Assembly: GCA_977006965.1 (NCBI GenBank)
Contig: OZ345368.1
Location: 2,108,001 to 2,172,000 of the forward strand
From: Phymatolithon calcareum
Taxonomy: Eukaryota > Rhodophyta > Florideophyceae > Hapalidiales
Direction of reading: 5' to 3'
Length of the DNA: 64,000 nucleotides
The position numbers and the translations under genes were made by a program. The notes under the pieces are model-generated. The model had not been told where the DNA came from. It saw only the letters and a list, made by a program, of their open reading frames with translations, and ran no database searches. Shown piece by piece: positions 16,830 through 27,273 of the stretch; the stretch's first letter is position 1, and every line of letters begins with the position of its first letter.

Positions 16830-19575
16830 TTTACGAATGTCGCGTAGTCTAGTCACTCATGACATTCTTAATTCGAATTTCTCTCCTATCAACTGCACTC
16901 TTTAGTCGTTTGCACTCGTCTTCCACATCAGGTCCCATCTGCGACGACGATAAAATGCGTTGGAGTGCATACATTTCAATTACCGCTGTGGTAGCAAAGT
17001 ACTCACTCAGTATCGATTTTCGCTAAAATGGAAATCTATTAAACATCAGCCTCAGGCATCTCAGCCGTGCTTCTCCAAGCTAGAGCCCATTGTGGCCCGA
17101 ACAAATACTTGCAGAAGACGCACGTCAGTCAGGAATTTTACGTCCGCCATTTTTCGTGACACACATCTACCGTCGAGGAGAAAAAGAAGGTTGATAGCTT
17201 AAAAGTTTGTACGTGTCGAAACTATCTAATCATTTCTATGGTATGGGGCACGAATTTGTGAGAGTGGAAGTCGAGGTCGGCCATAGGATGTGCATTATGG
17301 GCAAAGAGGCTTCCCGTGGATAAGTTCAGGTACCCTGGTAAATACAACCAGACCAAAACGTAGCAGGGTGGCATTCCGTAATTCTCTACCATCAATCTTC
17401 CCTTCCCATTGAACCCTTAAGTTATCTGTCTTGAAGAAGAGCAAATGATAGTTACATTTGCAGCCGATGAGCACAGGATCCTGCGTGGTCTTCTTGACGT
17501 TAAATGTTCATGACCGTGAAATGGCTTTGACGAGGATGTGCCGAATTCGCAATACTTTTTTATTTTTATTTGCAACTATGTAGTTGAGTTTTTAAAGCCC
17601 TCAGTAACACTCTTAAGGCTGTACGGGAGCGGCTTTTCTAGTCACCATACGGTAACGCTAGCGGTCGGGGGTAGCTTGTGTCTCATGTTTCTTTCAGGTT
17701 GGTAACTTTAGGCTCTGGTACCTAATTCGGACGCTCTTCGCACATGACTTGCTTGAACGGGCTCGTCTTACATCAGTAAAAAACCTCCACCGAAGGATGG
17801 AGGAAAAAGATTATAATCCGTGCTCGTTCATCTCCTTTCGTCGCGGAGTTTTCTCATCGGGTTGCTCAAGGCAGAGCGACCTGGCTTCAATGTCGCGCTT
17901 GCTTCTACGCTGCTGTCCCGGCGGGTGCTCTTGTTCGTGAAGAGGTTTACCCACTGGTCCACAGGCGCCTTGCCATCTTCGGGAGATAGCAACCTCTTTC
18001 GAGCATCAACTTGCGCAGCACCATACTTGGTGCTCGACCAGAACCTTGTCATCTTCGAGTTGTGACATTTTCACTACGACAACCTTGCAAGGGCGAGGCG
18101 TCATTCCTCTTACTGAGTTCTTACTCGGTATCACGATCGTTGCCAGCTTCAAGCGCTGACTTCAGGCATAGCATTCTCGGCCTGTGGGCGGCGCGAGTAC
18201 TTGATTTGAGCGGTCGGTCGTGGCATGGTTATGATAGGCGACCGGTTTCATATGCCACCGAATTTCGCAAAAATCGCTTGAATTTGCGACGACGCCGGTC
18301 GGGCAGGTTCTTCGGCAACTCGCGTTCTCATCTTCTTCATGCGCGCGTTCACGATTGCGCGGAGCTTCCTTTCATCGAAGACCGCCAAATAATACGGGGG
18401 GGGTTGCTGGCGTCCCCAGTCTTGTCTGCGCCGGAGCGCCTTGAGCGAGTTTAGCGACATCACGGGTCTGATTTCGCAATACTGTAACGGATGGTTGTGC
18501 AGAGTTGGGTCTTTAGTATGAGTAATTCAATCTATTACTGCAACTTCCTGAACTATGAAAAAACTTCGCTTTTTGTGGACGTTCCCGTGTCTCTCTTCCA
18601 CTCTTGTGACAGATCTGTCACGTGGGATTATCTCCTATTTGATGACGAAGGCGTCCAAAAAAGCCAGTGAACAATTCCCCATACTCTTCGGCATGTCCAC
18701 ACTCAATTTCCGGCGCGCCTTCCTACCGAGTAAATTGCAGAAGCGACTGCGAATGAGAGTCAGGAATCCGGAGGGGACCTCGACACCCACTAATTGTAGA
18801 TGGCGACTCAACACTTTGAAATCCTGCGCTAATTTTTCCGGGAGGAATCTGCGTGTCTCCTTGAAATGACATTCTTGATGAGTGGAGAGCTTAAGAGCAG
18901 CGGGCAGGCTGGCAGACCGCTGGTAAACACCAATGAGAAATAATCGGGAGCGAGGGAGTAATATGTACGTCACGCATGAAATGAATCTATCGGCCCTAGC
19001 AGTATCAGGCCCTGGCAGGTCAGGAGGAAAGTTTTTTTTCAGCTAAAGTTGCAGCACTGGTACTGAACCCTGGCAGGCAGAATTGAGAAGAGCAGCAAGC
19101 TACCGTGGAGAGTAACAGCCAAATCGCATCTCTCTGACAGACACGAAACATAAGACATCAGCTACCCGAAGAAGCTTTGCTCGTCTCTTCGTAAGATTCG
19201 AAGTATTTTTTTACTTTTTTTTGCACGTTTATTTTTTTAAAAATAAACTTACAAAAAACGTATCTGACCTTGTCCTGGCTAGAGGAAGAGCCTCCGGAAA
19301 AGAGTGCATAGTTGCCGATTTGCGATGAAATTTTCCAATGAAGCTACATATACACTATCCATGGGCGAGATTGTCATGATGTTCCAATATTTCCACGCAC
19401 ATTTAATAGTCCTACTCTCAGTGTCTCTTCCACGTTGTGAAGAAAGCTATATTTAATTACAGATGTTTGATAAATGCCAAGCATAATACTGCGCAGCTGC
19501 CACCGTATCATCGCAGCTGTACCAATCTATGGAATGCATTTTTCCAGGTGTCGCACGGATGGGTGGATAGGTATT
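16830..19575 (-). repeat. Dispersed repeat, copy X (partner Y at 58008-60612)
   Basis: X (16830-17556 plus 18473-19575) and Y align over about 1.8 kb. On the minus strand the conserved coding pieces are VEVPSGFLTLIRSRFCNLLG (18.7 kb) and, near the 3' end, a T1-type C-terminal peptide (YFATTAVIEMYALQRILSSS, then DECKRLKSA and REIRIKNVMS at 16860-17020). Copy Y ends in a T1 tail, so X/Y are probably LINE-derived with the T1 3' end; no RT is visible. In X the tail is missing and the sequence runs into the RNase H LINE at about 16822. X carries a 916-bp insertion (17557-18472) and extra sequence at about 19205-19490. Confidence 0.7.
17557..18472 (-). mobile_element. 916-bp retro-insertion with T2 tail and unidentified cargo
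   Basis: It is flanked by TTCGCAATACT at 17546-17556 and 18473-18483. Copy Y has one uninterrupted site near 59549. On the minus strand the last ~80 nt are the T2 LINE end (GCCGCTCCCGTACAGCCTTA, GAGGGCTTTAAAAACTCAAC, A-rich run). The upstream ~830 nt do not resemble LINE-B, the T2 family member in this window. They hold only short open frames (minus 18248-18463; 17828-18052, FWSSTKYGAAQVDARKRLL). The cargo is therefore either an unrecognised LINE segment or another captured transcript. Confidence 0.7.
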
Positions 19576-19689
19576 GATCGTTTGCGCCGTTGGTGGTTCA
19601 AAAAGGCCTTAGAATGATGAGAAGGGTGAAGAGTGAAGAAAGCTGAAAGATGATGTGAAATCTCTTCTTTCATCTGACAAAAACGCGGA

Positions 19690-19970
19690 GATTTGATACT
19701 CAACTGGCTCATAGCGAGATGCTGCGCCTCATATTACAGCCGCTCCCGTCGCACACATGGATGGTGCAACATTTCTGGTCGGACAGCCTCTCGAAGGAGA
19801 TTGATCATACGTGTACGCAAGGATAGACCGTTGAAGTTGCTCAAATTTTTGGACAATGAGAACTTGCTTGAATGCAAGTTCAGACGCTCTCTTCATGAGA
19901 GCAAGTACGAATATGCAATATTGAGCGGTACAGTTCCCATGTGTGTGAGATATTGGAATCAGTGACGATA
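19690..19970 (-). repeat. Dispersed repeat shared with 28072-28335
   Basis: About 260 bp (CTGGCTCATAGCGAG...GTTGAAGTTGCT...AATGCAAGTTCAGACGCTCT) aligns with 28072-28335. The minus strand has a locally conserved peptide in both copies (NLSNFNGLSL, INLLREAVRPE). The T4 repeat follows directly. The parent element is unknown. Confidence 0.65.
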
Positions 19971-20062
19971 GGATTGGATTTCTGTTTAATTGAAGTTCCC
20001 TTTATCAATTGTCATTGCACCTGAGAGACTTTTCGTTGCGCTACAATCCTTCGCTTACGTAC
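19971..20062 (-). mobile_element. T4 LINE/SINE 3' end, copy 2
   Basis: This is the reverse complement of 9232-9318: minus-strand GTACGTAAGCGAAGGATTGT to AATTAAACAGAAATCCAATC. The CCAT tail of copy 1 is here reduced to CCAATCC. It lies just upstream of the truncated LINE-B. Confidence 0.65.
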
Positions 20063-20093
20063 TCATTTAAGTAGTTGATTTCGGACATTTTCT

Positions 20094-21512
20094 TTGGACA
20101 GTATCAACTGCCATTTCCAGCATATCTTTTTGAATGTTCTCCCGACAGCGTGGCTAAAAGCTCTCTTTGTCCCGCTGCACAAGAAAGGAGCCCATGACGA
20201 TCCAAAAAGTTTCCGACCAATATCTTTACTGAGTCAAGTCCGAAAGATTATTGAGTCAGCACTGGATATTATGCTCCGCCGAGGATACAAGAACCACAGA
20301 ATCCAATTGGGATTTCAAAAAGGCAAGAGCACGGAGCTAGCAATCTTAAGGGCTCTGGAACTACAGAACCGAGGGCAGGGATGCATTGCAGTATTGGACT
20401 TGACGGCAGCGTACGACACAGTTCCACGAAAGTACTTGCAAGAGCGAATGAGAGTTGTTCTACCACAAGACCTGTGCGAGATGATCGAGGCTTTCTTGAC
20501 GCCGTCCTGGGTATCAACGATTTGCGATCCCCAGCAAAAGTGGTTTCTAATCGACAGGGGAGTACCTCAGGGATCCCCGCTGAGCCCAAGTTTGTATAAT
20601 CTATTCATGGACGAATTCGCAGAAAGAATAAGCCAAGTTCCAAGGGATGTTGCCGACGTGGCAGCAGTTCTTTTCGCGGACGACGTGCTCCTAGCGGCAA
20701 AATCACCAGTCGGACTACAGAGACTGTTAAATATTTCTGCGCAATGGGCAAGAGATAGACAAATGAGGTGGAACACGAAAGCCGGGAAGAGCGAAGTTCT
20801 TCTCTCCGAAGGCACAAGATCACCCACATTCAAGCTTTCTGGGAAAACGCTGACAAAAGTCAAAGAAGTCCCATACCTTGGCATATCACTCAGCAGTGAG
20901 GGAAAAACCGACAAGAAAATGCTTGAACGCATCCGACAGGCCAAGATAGCAGTGTATCAGCTGAGATCCCTTGGTGTAACAGCCCGGGGACTCAGCCCCT
21001 TAAAAGCAATCAAGATGTACAAGGCCTTGATACAGCCAAGATGGGAATATGCCATGCACCTGACGCCATGGACAACAAGAGTTCAAACAGCTATTGCAGA
21101 CGTGGAGAAGACTTTTTTTGGACAAGTATTTTGTCCAATCGCAAAAAATCGAACCGCGAGACTTCGTCTTCTCTGTCGCATACATAATGCGGAAGACAGA
21201 AGATTAGTTCTAGCGTTACGAATGCTTGAACGAGCCAGAACAAGGAAAATGGGCTTGCTCGCAGTCCCAAGAGAGGAAAGAGAAGTTGAGGAATTGCAAT
21301 GGGTGTGTCGTGACATATCATCAATGTTACATCACGACCTATTCGAGACGGCACTAACCTATCTTAAGCAGCGAGTTTCAGCAAAGTCGTTGAGGGACCT
21401 GCTCTTTAAAGACGAAGGAGACGGCTTGGAGGCGAGCAGAAAGAGGAATATTCCTTATGATATTCCCGGGTCTACTCCCGCCATCATCAGGATCAATGAA
21501 GATTCCTATTGA
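20094..21512 (+). CDS. LINE-B reverse transcriptase (partial ORF2)
   Basis: The 472-codon frame starts inside the RT fingers (FVPLHKKGAHDDPKSFRPIS) and carries AVLDLTAAYDTVPRKYL (motif A Asp), DRGVPQGSPLSPSLYNLFM (motif B) and LFADDVLLA (motif C, intact catalytic Asp pair). The thumb and a basic C-terminal region follow. The last LINE-B codons are at 21490; beyond that the frame runs a few codons into the nested T1 insertion and stops at 21512. No endonuclease or RNase H domain is present. The catalytic core is intact, but truncation at both ends makes activity unlikely. The assigned Met is only the first in frame, not a natural start. Confidence 0.88.
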   Translation: MDSINCHFQHIFLNVLPTAWLKALFVPLHKKGAHDDPKSFRPISLLSQVRKIIESALDIMLRRGYKNHRIQLGFQKGKSTELAILRALELQNRGQGCIAVLDLTAAYDTVPRKYLQERMRVVLPQDLCEMIEAFLTPSWVSTICDPQQKWFLIDRGVPQGSPLSPSLYNLFMDEFAERISQVPRDVADVAAVLFADDVLLAAKSPVGLQRLLNISAQWARDRQMRWNTKAGKSEVLLSEGTRSPTFKLSGKTLTKVKEVPYLGISLSSEGKTDKKMLERIRQAKIAVYQLRSLGVTARGLSPLKAIKMYKALIQPRWEYAMHLTPWTTRVQTAIADVEKTFFGQVFCPIAKNRTARLRLLCRIHNAEDRRLVLALRMLERARTRKMGLLAVPREEREVEELQWVCRDISSMLHHDLFETALTYLKQRVSAKSLRDLLFKDEGDGLEASRKRNIPYDIPGSTPAIIRINEDSY

Positions 21513-21863
21513 AGGCAAGCTACCAGGGATCCTTTACATATGAGAAAGAACAACACGTTTAAGGTGCCTGAGGTTGACATTCAACCGAGCACCCCTTTGG
21601 AGGAAATCAGTGTTGGGTGCTTACTGTGGGATTACCGCGGTGGTCGAACTAGTCGCCTTACAACGTACTCTAGCGACATCGAAGATGAGTACAGAAATTG
21701 AGTTTGAGTGCAAGAGACTTACAGGAGCTCTTGTTGGGAGAGAATTACTAATCAAGAACGTTTTGAGCAGCCAGATGACTACAGCGTAGAGATTATGCAA
21801 GAGCTGCCCCGTTAATCCAAGGTGAGGCTTTGGGAGCTCTCAAAAATAAAATCATCAAATATC
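21491..21863 (+). mobile_element. T1 LINE 3'-end insertion inside LINE-B
   Basis: The 373-bp insert is flanked by CCCGCCATCATCAG at 21477-21490 and 21864-21877. It carries the T1 C-terminal peptide (LVALQRTLATSKMSTEIEFE, 21574-21789), the GAGCTGCCCCGTTA hairpin and the end AAAAATAAAATCATCAAATA. Removing it restores the LINE-B reading (PGSTPAIIR then YRKARHRQLAI) with one later frameshift. The last 260 bp are nearly identical to the T1 part of the 5S chimera at 9825-10206; the first ~110 bp differ and instead resemble 52960-53030. Confidence 0.9.
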
Positions 21864-22345
21864 CCCGCCATCATCAGATACCGAAAGCACGTCACCGCCA
21901 ATTGGCGATTAAATGGGCATTCGGACGTTTTCCCCCATTGAGTACCACACTTCTGGAAGACAAATTCGGTGAAATCGTACCAACTCTCATGAACAAGCTC
22001 GAAGTGTACCTTCAAAGATATCGACTAACAGAAAAGGAGACTAGTGAGACTGAAAAGGCACTTGACAAAGTACTATTCCGCACAATCGTCTTTTATGACG
22101 ACATGGAATAGACCAAGACAAAATAGAACGGCGACGCTGAGATTCCTACGAACATGACAAGTGGACTCTAAGCTTTTCCCTCCACTTTCTCTGGAGGAGG
22201 GTTTTTGCAGCTAGGGCTACGACGATAGCAACGAGCTTTTGAGGGCTTTAACGGAGCTACCAAGGTAGTAGCATCTGAAACACATCTCCCTTACAGTCTT
22301 ATGAGTGTTTATGAGGGCGTTTAATAAATTCAAAATTCAAAAAAA

Positions 22346-22760
22346 ATATCTTTTTGAATATCGGAAAGTCGTTGTTTGGGCATTAAGTTTGAAAAAACCT
22401 TGAAGGCTTCACCTAGTTTGGAACCTTCCTTCTTGCTTTCTCTTGCCAGAAGTATGGAACAAGGAGAAATAACCAGTGCGTGCAAAGACTTTTATGGTTC
22501 GCTTTTTTGAGGACGAGAAATGGTGGTAGCTCGTTCTTGATGGGCTGCGGAGGGCGCCGGCCCTCCCGTCCAGCGGCTTTAGGAGGGAGACATGCATTCC
22601 ATTCTTCTTTTGCGCTCTTCTGCGTTCTTGCGTTTACATTTGTCCTGGCATCTAGGTTGCGCGCAAATACCTCTGTAGAGTTACAGAGAAGAGCTTTGTG
22701 AAGCACATCGTTTGTCGCGTTCAATATTGCCAGTCAGTCGTGTTTTGCCCTTGGGAAGCT
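22346..22760. other. No recognised gene
   Basis: This is a spacer between the T2 tail of LINE-B and the broken end of LINE-A. Overlapping open frames on both strands (22413-22724 minus; 22480-22701 plus) have no recognisable motif. Confidence 0.4.
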
Positions 22761-24893
22761 CAAGTTCCTGTTTTCTTCAAAATTTCTGTGCTGTTATAAA
22801 CTTGGAGCTCAAATGCGCTTGGAGTATTTGAATAGACTCCAGGGGGCATATTCCTTGAAAGCTGGCATGCATATTCTTGCATCAGGTCCGCGAATGTGTC
22901 CATGAAGATATTGTACAGGCATGGGCTCAGTGGGGACCCTTGAGGTACTCCTCGATCGATAATGCACCATGTTCGTGTATCATCGGTTGCTGACGTAACC
23001 CACGAGGGTTTCAGAAGATATGCCACCATCCTTGTTATTTCGTCGGGTAGCTTCTGCTCGAGTCTTTTCATGAGGATGTCTCGTGGAACCCTGTCATATG
23101 CTGCAGAGAGGTCAAGAACCGCGACAAAAGGATGCCCATCTTTCATGGCACATTTTGCACGGAGTATCTCAATATATGTGCTCTTGTCTTTTCGGAAACC
23201 TAGCTGGGCACTGTTGAAACGGTAGTGTTCCCTTATGTATGAGTCGAGTGCGGAATCGATGATTTTCCTGGCTTGACTTAATAGCGATATAGGTCTGTAG
23301 TTCGCTGCAACATGGGGTGGGCCTTTCTTGTACAGAGGGATCAGAGTAGCTTGACGCCACGCTCGCGGAAGATATTTGAGCCTCCCACATGTCTCCCATA
23401 AGGCTATCAATATACTCAATCCGGCTTCCTTATTCGCATGCATCATTTCAACTGCCACTCCATCAGGGCCGACCGCTTTCCCTTTTGGTGCTCGGTTGAA
23501 TGCCCTAGTAATGTGCCGCCTCATTTCCCTGTTGACTGTAAAAGCCTTTAGTGGCACATTCCAGTCTTTTTCAGCCCTGCACACATTAGAAATATACGCA
23601 GAGAATTTGCTTGGATGTACTGTAGCTCCGATTGCCTTGTTCGACCCTTTCCTTCTTGTTTTTGACTTCATAATTTTGCTTGCAACGTTGGCTGCCTCAG
23701 TGGGACCCAGTTCTTCCACTCCATCAAGGTATCTTTCAAACTGCTCACGTTTCGCTTTTCTTACTTTCTTTTGGATTTGCGTCTTAATTTCTCGGAGGGC
23801 AAGTCGGTCCTTTTCAAGCTCGGTTCTTTTGTAAATCTTGTACAATCGAGTTCGCTTCTTGGCTAGTTTGTCGAGCTCATTGTTCAAAAAGGTCTTGAAT
23901 CTTGACGGCCTGGGCCTTGAGGACGTCCATGGCTGTATAAGAATCTTCGAAAACCTTTCGTACCATTTGTCCAAGTCTTGTTTGGGATTGCAGGCTTGCA
24001 GTTGCTCCAGCATCATCGGCGCCCACTTGGACATTTCTTCTTTTGCCTTGGCTGCTTTTGCTACGCTTCGCCTGGCGGACTTAGAAACAACTGTCTGTCT
24101 TTTCCCAGGAACAATCTTGTTGTTGATGACTCTCGTTGCCACCGGAATGTGTTCGGTGACGCCTTCCCACATTCCGTTGACCAGTTCAAGTACCTCTGCT
24201 TCTAAACATTTTGTCATGAAAATATCAATGTTGCTCTTCCCCTGTCTGGAGACAAAAGTAGGACTTGTTGCAGTCCTTACTCTCCAGTTGAACTTTGCAG
24301 CCCACGAGACAACCTTGTTTCCTCGCCAGTTACCCACGCGGTCAGTGCCTATGTCTTGCATTGAAGTCGCCCATCACTGCGACTTCCCTCTGCAGTGTTG
24401 GTGAATGAATTTGAGACATTCGTCATATTCCTTGTGACAAGCAAGCAGGGAGATGTACACAACGGCGACGGCAATGTCCATTATGTTAGAATGTAGACAA
24501 CTGGGCCAAAGGGATTGGCCCCGCTGATCAGGAAGGACATGTGTGAAGGGATAATTAGGGCCTTATGAAGGATATCATAACACATTACATTAGCAATTAC
24601 CACCTGGAACATTCGTGTAGCCATTTTCCCAAGAATTCTTGTCGGAGTTCCGGGCTTAGTCAGTAAAGCAACTCCACCTCTTGGTCGTTCCCCAGGCCCC
24701 TGAGGGCGGGTTGCGCAAATTTGGTCCTAATTCACCCTGATCGCCGTGTCTTCTTTCTGAAACGTCTCCGTCAGTCCAAGCACTTGCATATGGAATTTTT
24801 CCATTAATTGGTTTACCATCGTGGGCGTCTCCGCTGAGCCGCCCACGTTAAATGTGGAAAATAATATTCTATTTCCAAAAATCATGACATCTC
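22761..24893 (-). pseudogene. LINE-A ORF2: endonuclease and reverse transcriptase, broken and 3'-truncated
   Basis: On the minus strand, ORF2 begins near 24890 with an endonuclease-like start (ILFSTFNVGG; VLGLTETFQ; GGVALLTKPGTPTRILGK) interrupted by stops, then the 533-codon frame 22760-24361. That frame holds a basic linker, RT block AFNRAPKGKAVGPDGVAVEM, YRPISLLSQARKIID, FVAVLDLSAAYDRVPRD (motif A) and DRGVPQGSPLSPCLYNIFM (motif B). The catalytic box (FADD) is missing because the sequence breaks off at about 22810. Loss of the 3' end is unusual for a LINE and points to later deletion. Its probable start overlaps the stop of the upstream linker frame as ATGA. Confidence 0.87.
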
Positions 24894-25208
24894 GATTCCT
24901 TCAGCGTCCCTGTGCGATGCTGGTATGGGTATCGGGTTGGAAATATCTTCATGGTTGGGTACATCATTTTCATTCAAGCTTGGCTTAGGTGTTGATTCAC
25001 TCATCACGCTCTTTTCTGGGTCCAGGTTTCTCACTTGCAGTTCGGCATTATCGTTGGAATGTTCAAGATCTTCCCTTGCTCTATTCCCGTGGCTCCCCAT
25101 CAAAGTTCCATCTCTTTCGATGGCCATCGAAGCCAGATGTGGTTCGATGCCTTCTGTGGGGTCTTTCTAAAACTCTGCGCTCTCATTGCACGCGGACATA
25201 CTTCTAAC
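24882..25208 (-). CDS. LINE-A inter-ORF segment with short open frame
   Basis: Between ORF1 and ORF2 lies an open frame (24882-25127 with its Met; open upstream to a stop near 25165) that is rich in charged and polar residues and has no domain I recognise. Its stop overlaps the probable ORF2 start (ATGA), an arrangement that allows termination-reinitiation in other LINEs. It may be a displaced ORF1 tail or a separate small ORF. Confidence 0.4.
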
Positions 25209-26618
25209 TTAGCTATCAGAATGCCTGTGGGTACCCACCGGATTCACCTTCGGAGTCCCTTTCTCAAGGGCTTCTATCTCATCTTCTGCCCTCTTCTGGT
25301 TTTTCCTGTACCACTTTCGTGTCTGAAAGTCTCCAGTATATCCGGCACATTTCTTCATTCTCTTCTTTATAGCCCATAAATTCTTCATTTCGCGATCTCG
25401 TTCTGAAAGAACTGTCTTTTTGGATACCGAATCTTTGAAGAGATGGTACTCTTTCTCGTGCCTTAGCCCAGATGCCTTCATTCTCGCTATGACTCTGTCG
25501 CTAAAGTGCTGACTAGTCAAGATTTCCAGTCTGAACTTTCCGATGAACGAGATCCCTAGAAACGCCCTTGCAGGTAGCAATTGAATCATTTCCTTGTATA
25601 GCTCGACTTCGTCCATTCTTTCCATCCCTGTGAAGCAGAGCGGAACTATCTCACTGGGGCGGGCTTTCGTTATATTTCCCCTTATGGCATTTGAAAATTT
25701 GATCACTTTCGAGCTGATATGGCTTTCAAAATGTGCCGGTGTCGGACGCTTGAGCGCTGCGACTGCAGCATACGAAAGAGGTGCGGGCTGTGGGATCCGC
25801 TCTGTATTCTTTTGCAAATCAGGCATATCATTACCTCCAAAATTGTTTTCTTGTCCGGACGGGTTGTGGAAAGAAACTTCGTGTACCGCCGATGAGACGT
25901 TAACACGTCTCAAGACGTCTTCATGTTGCGTCTCCTGCGGTGTGATACCCTTGTCAATATGTTCAGACTCATTGCTTCTGCGCATGGTTCTCACTTGTGC
26001 TTCTACGAGTGTCATCCTTTCGCACGCTTCAGTCAAAGTTTTCATCATCGTGTCAATTTTCTTCAGTATGGTATCGGTATCCGCACTTCCCTGCGCCTGT
26101 GTAGGGTTGCGGGTCACTGTCAGCTCTGCGATTTCTATCTCCAGTGCAACAACTCTGCCTTGGATACTGGAGTTGCAGGCCTTGCAAATAGTTGAGATTC
26201 CATCGCCGGACGCCTTGCCATGTAAAATGAGCTGACCTTTGACTTCACATTTGTTGCACCGAACTCTTTCTCTTATCTTCAGGAAACGTTCTTTCATTTC
26301 TGACACGTGAACTTCGTCTTGAGGCTGCGGGCCGCAGTCGTTTTCCAGTTCCGGTTCCTTGTCCTCTCCTACCTGATCCATCGCCTCAATCTGTACGCCT
26401 CTCGCTCGGGCAACAGTTTCGTTCGCTTTCCTGCGAATCGCGTTTGCGAAGTGGGCGAGCTCGCGTAGTTCCTCGAGGTCATCAATTGAACTCTCCTCAG
26501 ATTGATCACGGTCACTTTCCGAGTCGGACTCTTCTATCGAGCTCACTGGGCTGGTGCTTCTTCTATTCTTTCTGGATCGCAGGCGGATAAGAATTAGCGA
26601 ATACCGATTCGATTCCAT
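25209..26618 (-). CDS. LINE-A ORF1 protein (RNA-binding, zinc-ribbon type)
   Basis: This is an uninterrupted 469-codon minus-strand frame upstream of ORF2. It has an N-terminal Ser/Asp/Glu-rich region (residues 20-50), a four-Cys zinc ribbon CNKC...CKAC (C121, C124, C145, C148), and a coiled-coil-like heptad stretch (about 180-212, TILKKIDTMMKTLTEACERM). A middle Pro-rich linker follows (PQPAPLSYAAVAALK, a form common before nucleic-acid-binding domains in LINE ORF1/gag proteins), then a basic C-terminal third. LINE ORF1 proteins bind element RNA and act as chaperones. The first Met is at the start of the frame, and alternatives are not decided. Its intactness contrasts with the broken ORF2. 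Confidence 0.75.
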   Translation of the reverse strand: MESNRYSLILIRLRSRKNRRSTSPVSSIEESDSESDRDQSEESSIDDLEELRELAHFANAIRRKANETVARARGVQIEAMDQVGEDKEPELENDCGPQPQDEVHVSEMKERFLKIRERVRCNKCEVKGQLILHGKASGDGISTICKACNSSIQGRVVALEIEIAELTVTRNPTQAQGSADTDTILKKIDTMMKTLTEACERMTLVEAQVRTMRRSNESEHIDKGITPQETQHEDVLRRVNVSSAVHEVSFHNPSGQENNFGGNDMPDLQKNTERIPQPAPLSYAAVAALKRPTPAHFESHISSKVIKFSNAIRGNITKARPSEIVPLCFTGMERMDEVELYKEMIQLLPARAFLGISFIGKFRLEILTSQHFSDRVIARMKASGLRHEKEYHLFKDSVSKKTVLSERDREMKNLWAIKKRMKKCAGYTGDFQTRKWYRKNQKRAEDEIEALEKGTPKVNPVGTHRHSDS

Positions 26619-27261
26619 CGACTTCTTTCGTAGTCCGGCTGCTTTTCATGCTGTGTCCTTTTGTTTCAAAAATTTACCTTTCTTTGATACCTTTTGAGAC
26701 GCCGACGAATATCCCTTCTTTCGCTGCTAGATGCTTTTCTTCCGAGTTACTCGCCAAGGTTCCCGATCAGAATCGGGTGGTTCGTGCGTCCCCATGTCTT
26801 CCCAAGAACTCCGCTTTGATGCGCTGTGCAACACCCTCACCGCTAGTGGAGAAAGTTCCGAGTTTCGCAACGTTCTTCCGAACGGCAGCAGAGCGCCTGT
26901 GGACCCTAAGGGATACAATGGCCCCTCAGGCTCGCCCGCTGGTCAAATATTTTTTCAATTGAAATGTAAAAATCATCACAAAAAAAGAACTGCTGGCTAG
27001 TCCCAAAGGGGAATACGCACACACAGTATGAATTGTCTGCGAGCGCCCACAGCGGTATGAATTTACTGCAGTTCGATGAATTGAGCGACCAAAATTAAAG
27101 AAACGAAAACATTCCGAGGAAAGATTTTCAAAAAGAAAACGATTGGCAAGCGGTTAGGAGCCCGGCATGGAAGCCCCCTGTTTTCCCTCTGGTGTTCGAC
27201 AATGAGGACGACTATACCTATACAACAGGTCCGACTGGCCCGAAACAGCGAATAGTCGTTT
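26619..27261. other. LINE-A 5' flank; no recognised gene
   Basis: This stretch probably includes the LINE-A 5' untranslated region next to ORF1, but no repeat partner marks its limit. Frames at 26648-26962 and 26731-27000 are unsupported. Confidence 0.35.
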
Positions 27262-27273
27262 GTGCCGAAAATG

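Larger units (their letters stand above)
20066..22345 (+). mobile_element. LINE-B: 5'-truncated non-LTR retrotransposon with T2 3' end
   Basis: The element spans an RT ORF (20094-21490), a nested T1 insertion (21491-21863), the resumed C-terminal coding part (21864-22111), a 3' untranslated region, and a T2-type tail (CTTACAGTCTTATGAGTG, GAGGGCGTTTAATAAATTC, A-run ending about 22345). The C-terminal part after the insertion (ARHRQLAIKWAFG) matches VRHRQLAIKYASG in the T2 insertion at 27274-27581, which ties the two to one family. Endonuclease and ORF1 are absent, so the copy is 5' truncated. Confidence 0.82.

Noticed and set aside
23838-24404. 188-codon plus-strand frame across LINE-A
   Set aside because: It is antisense to the recognised LINE-A ORF2 and shows no motif of its own.
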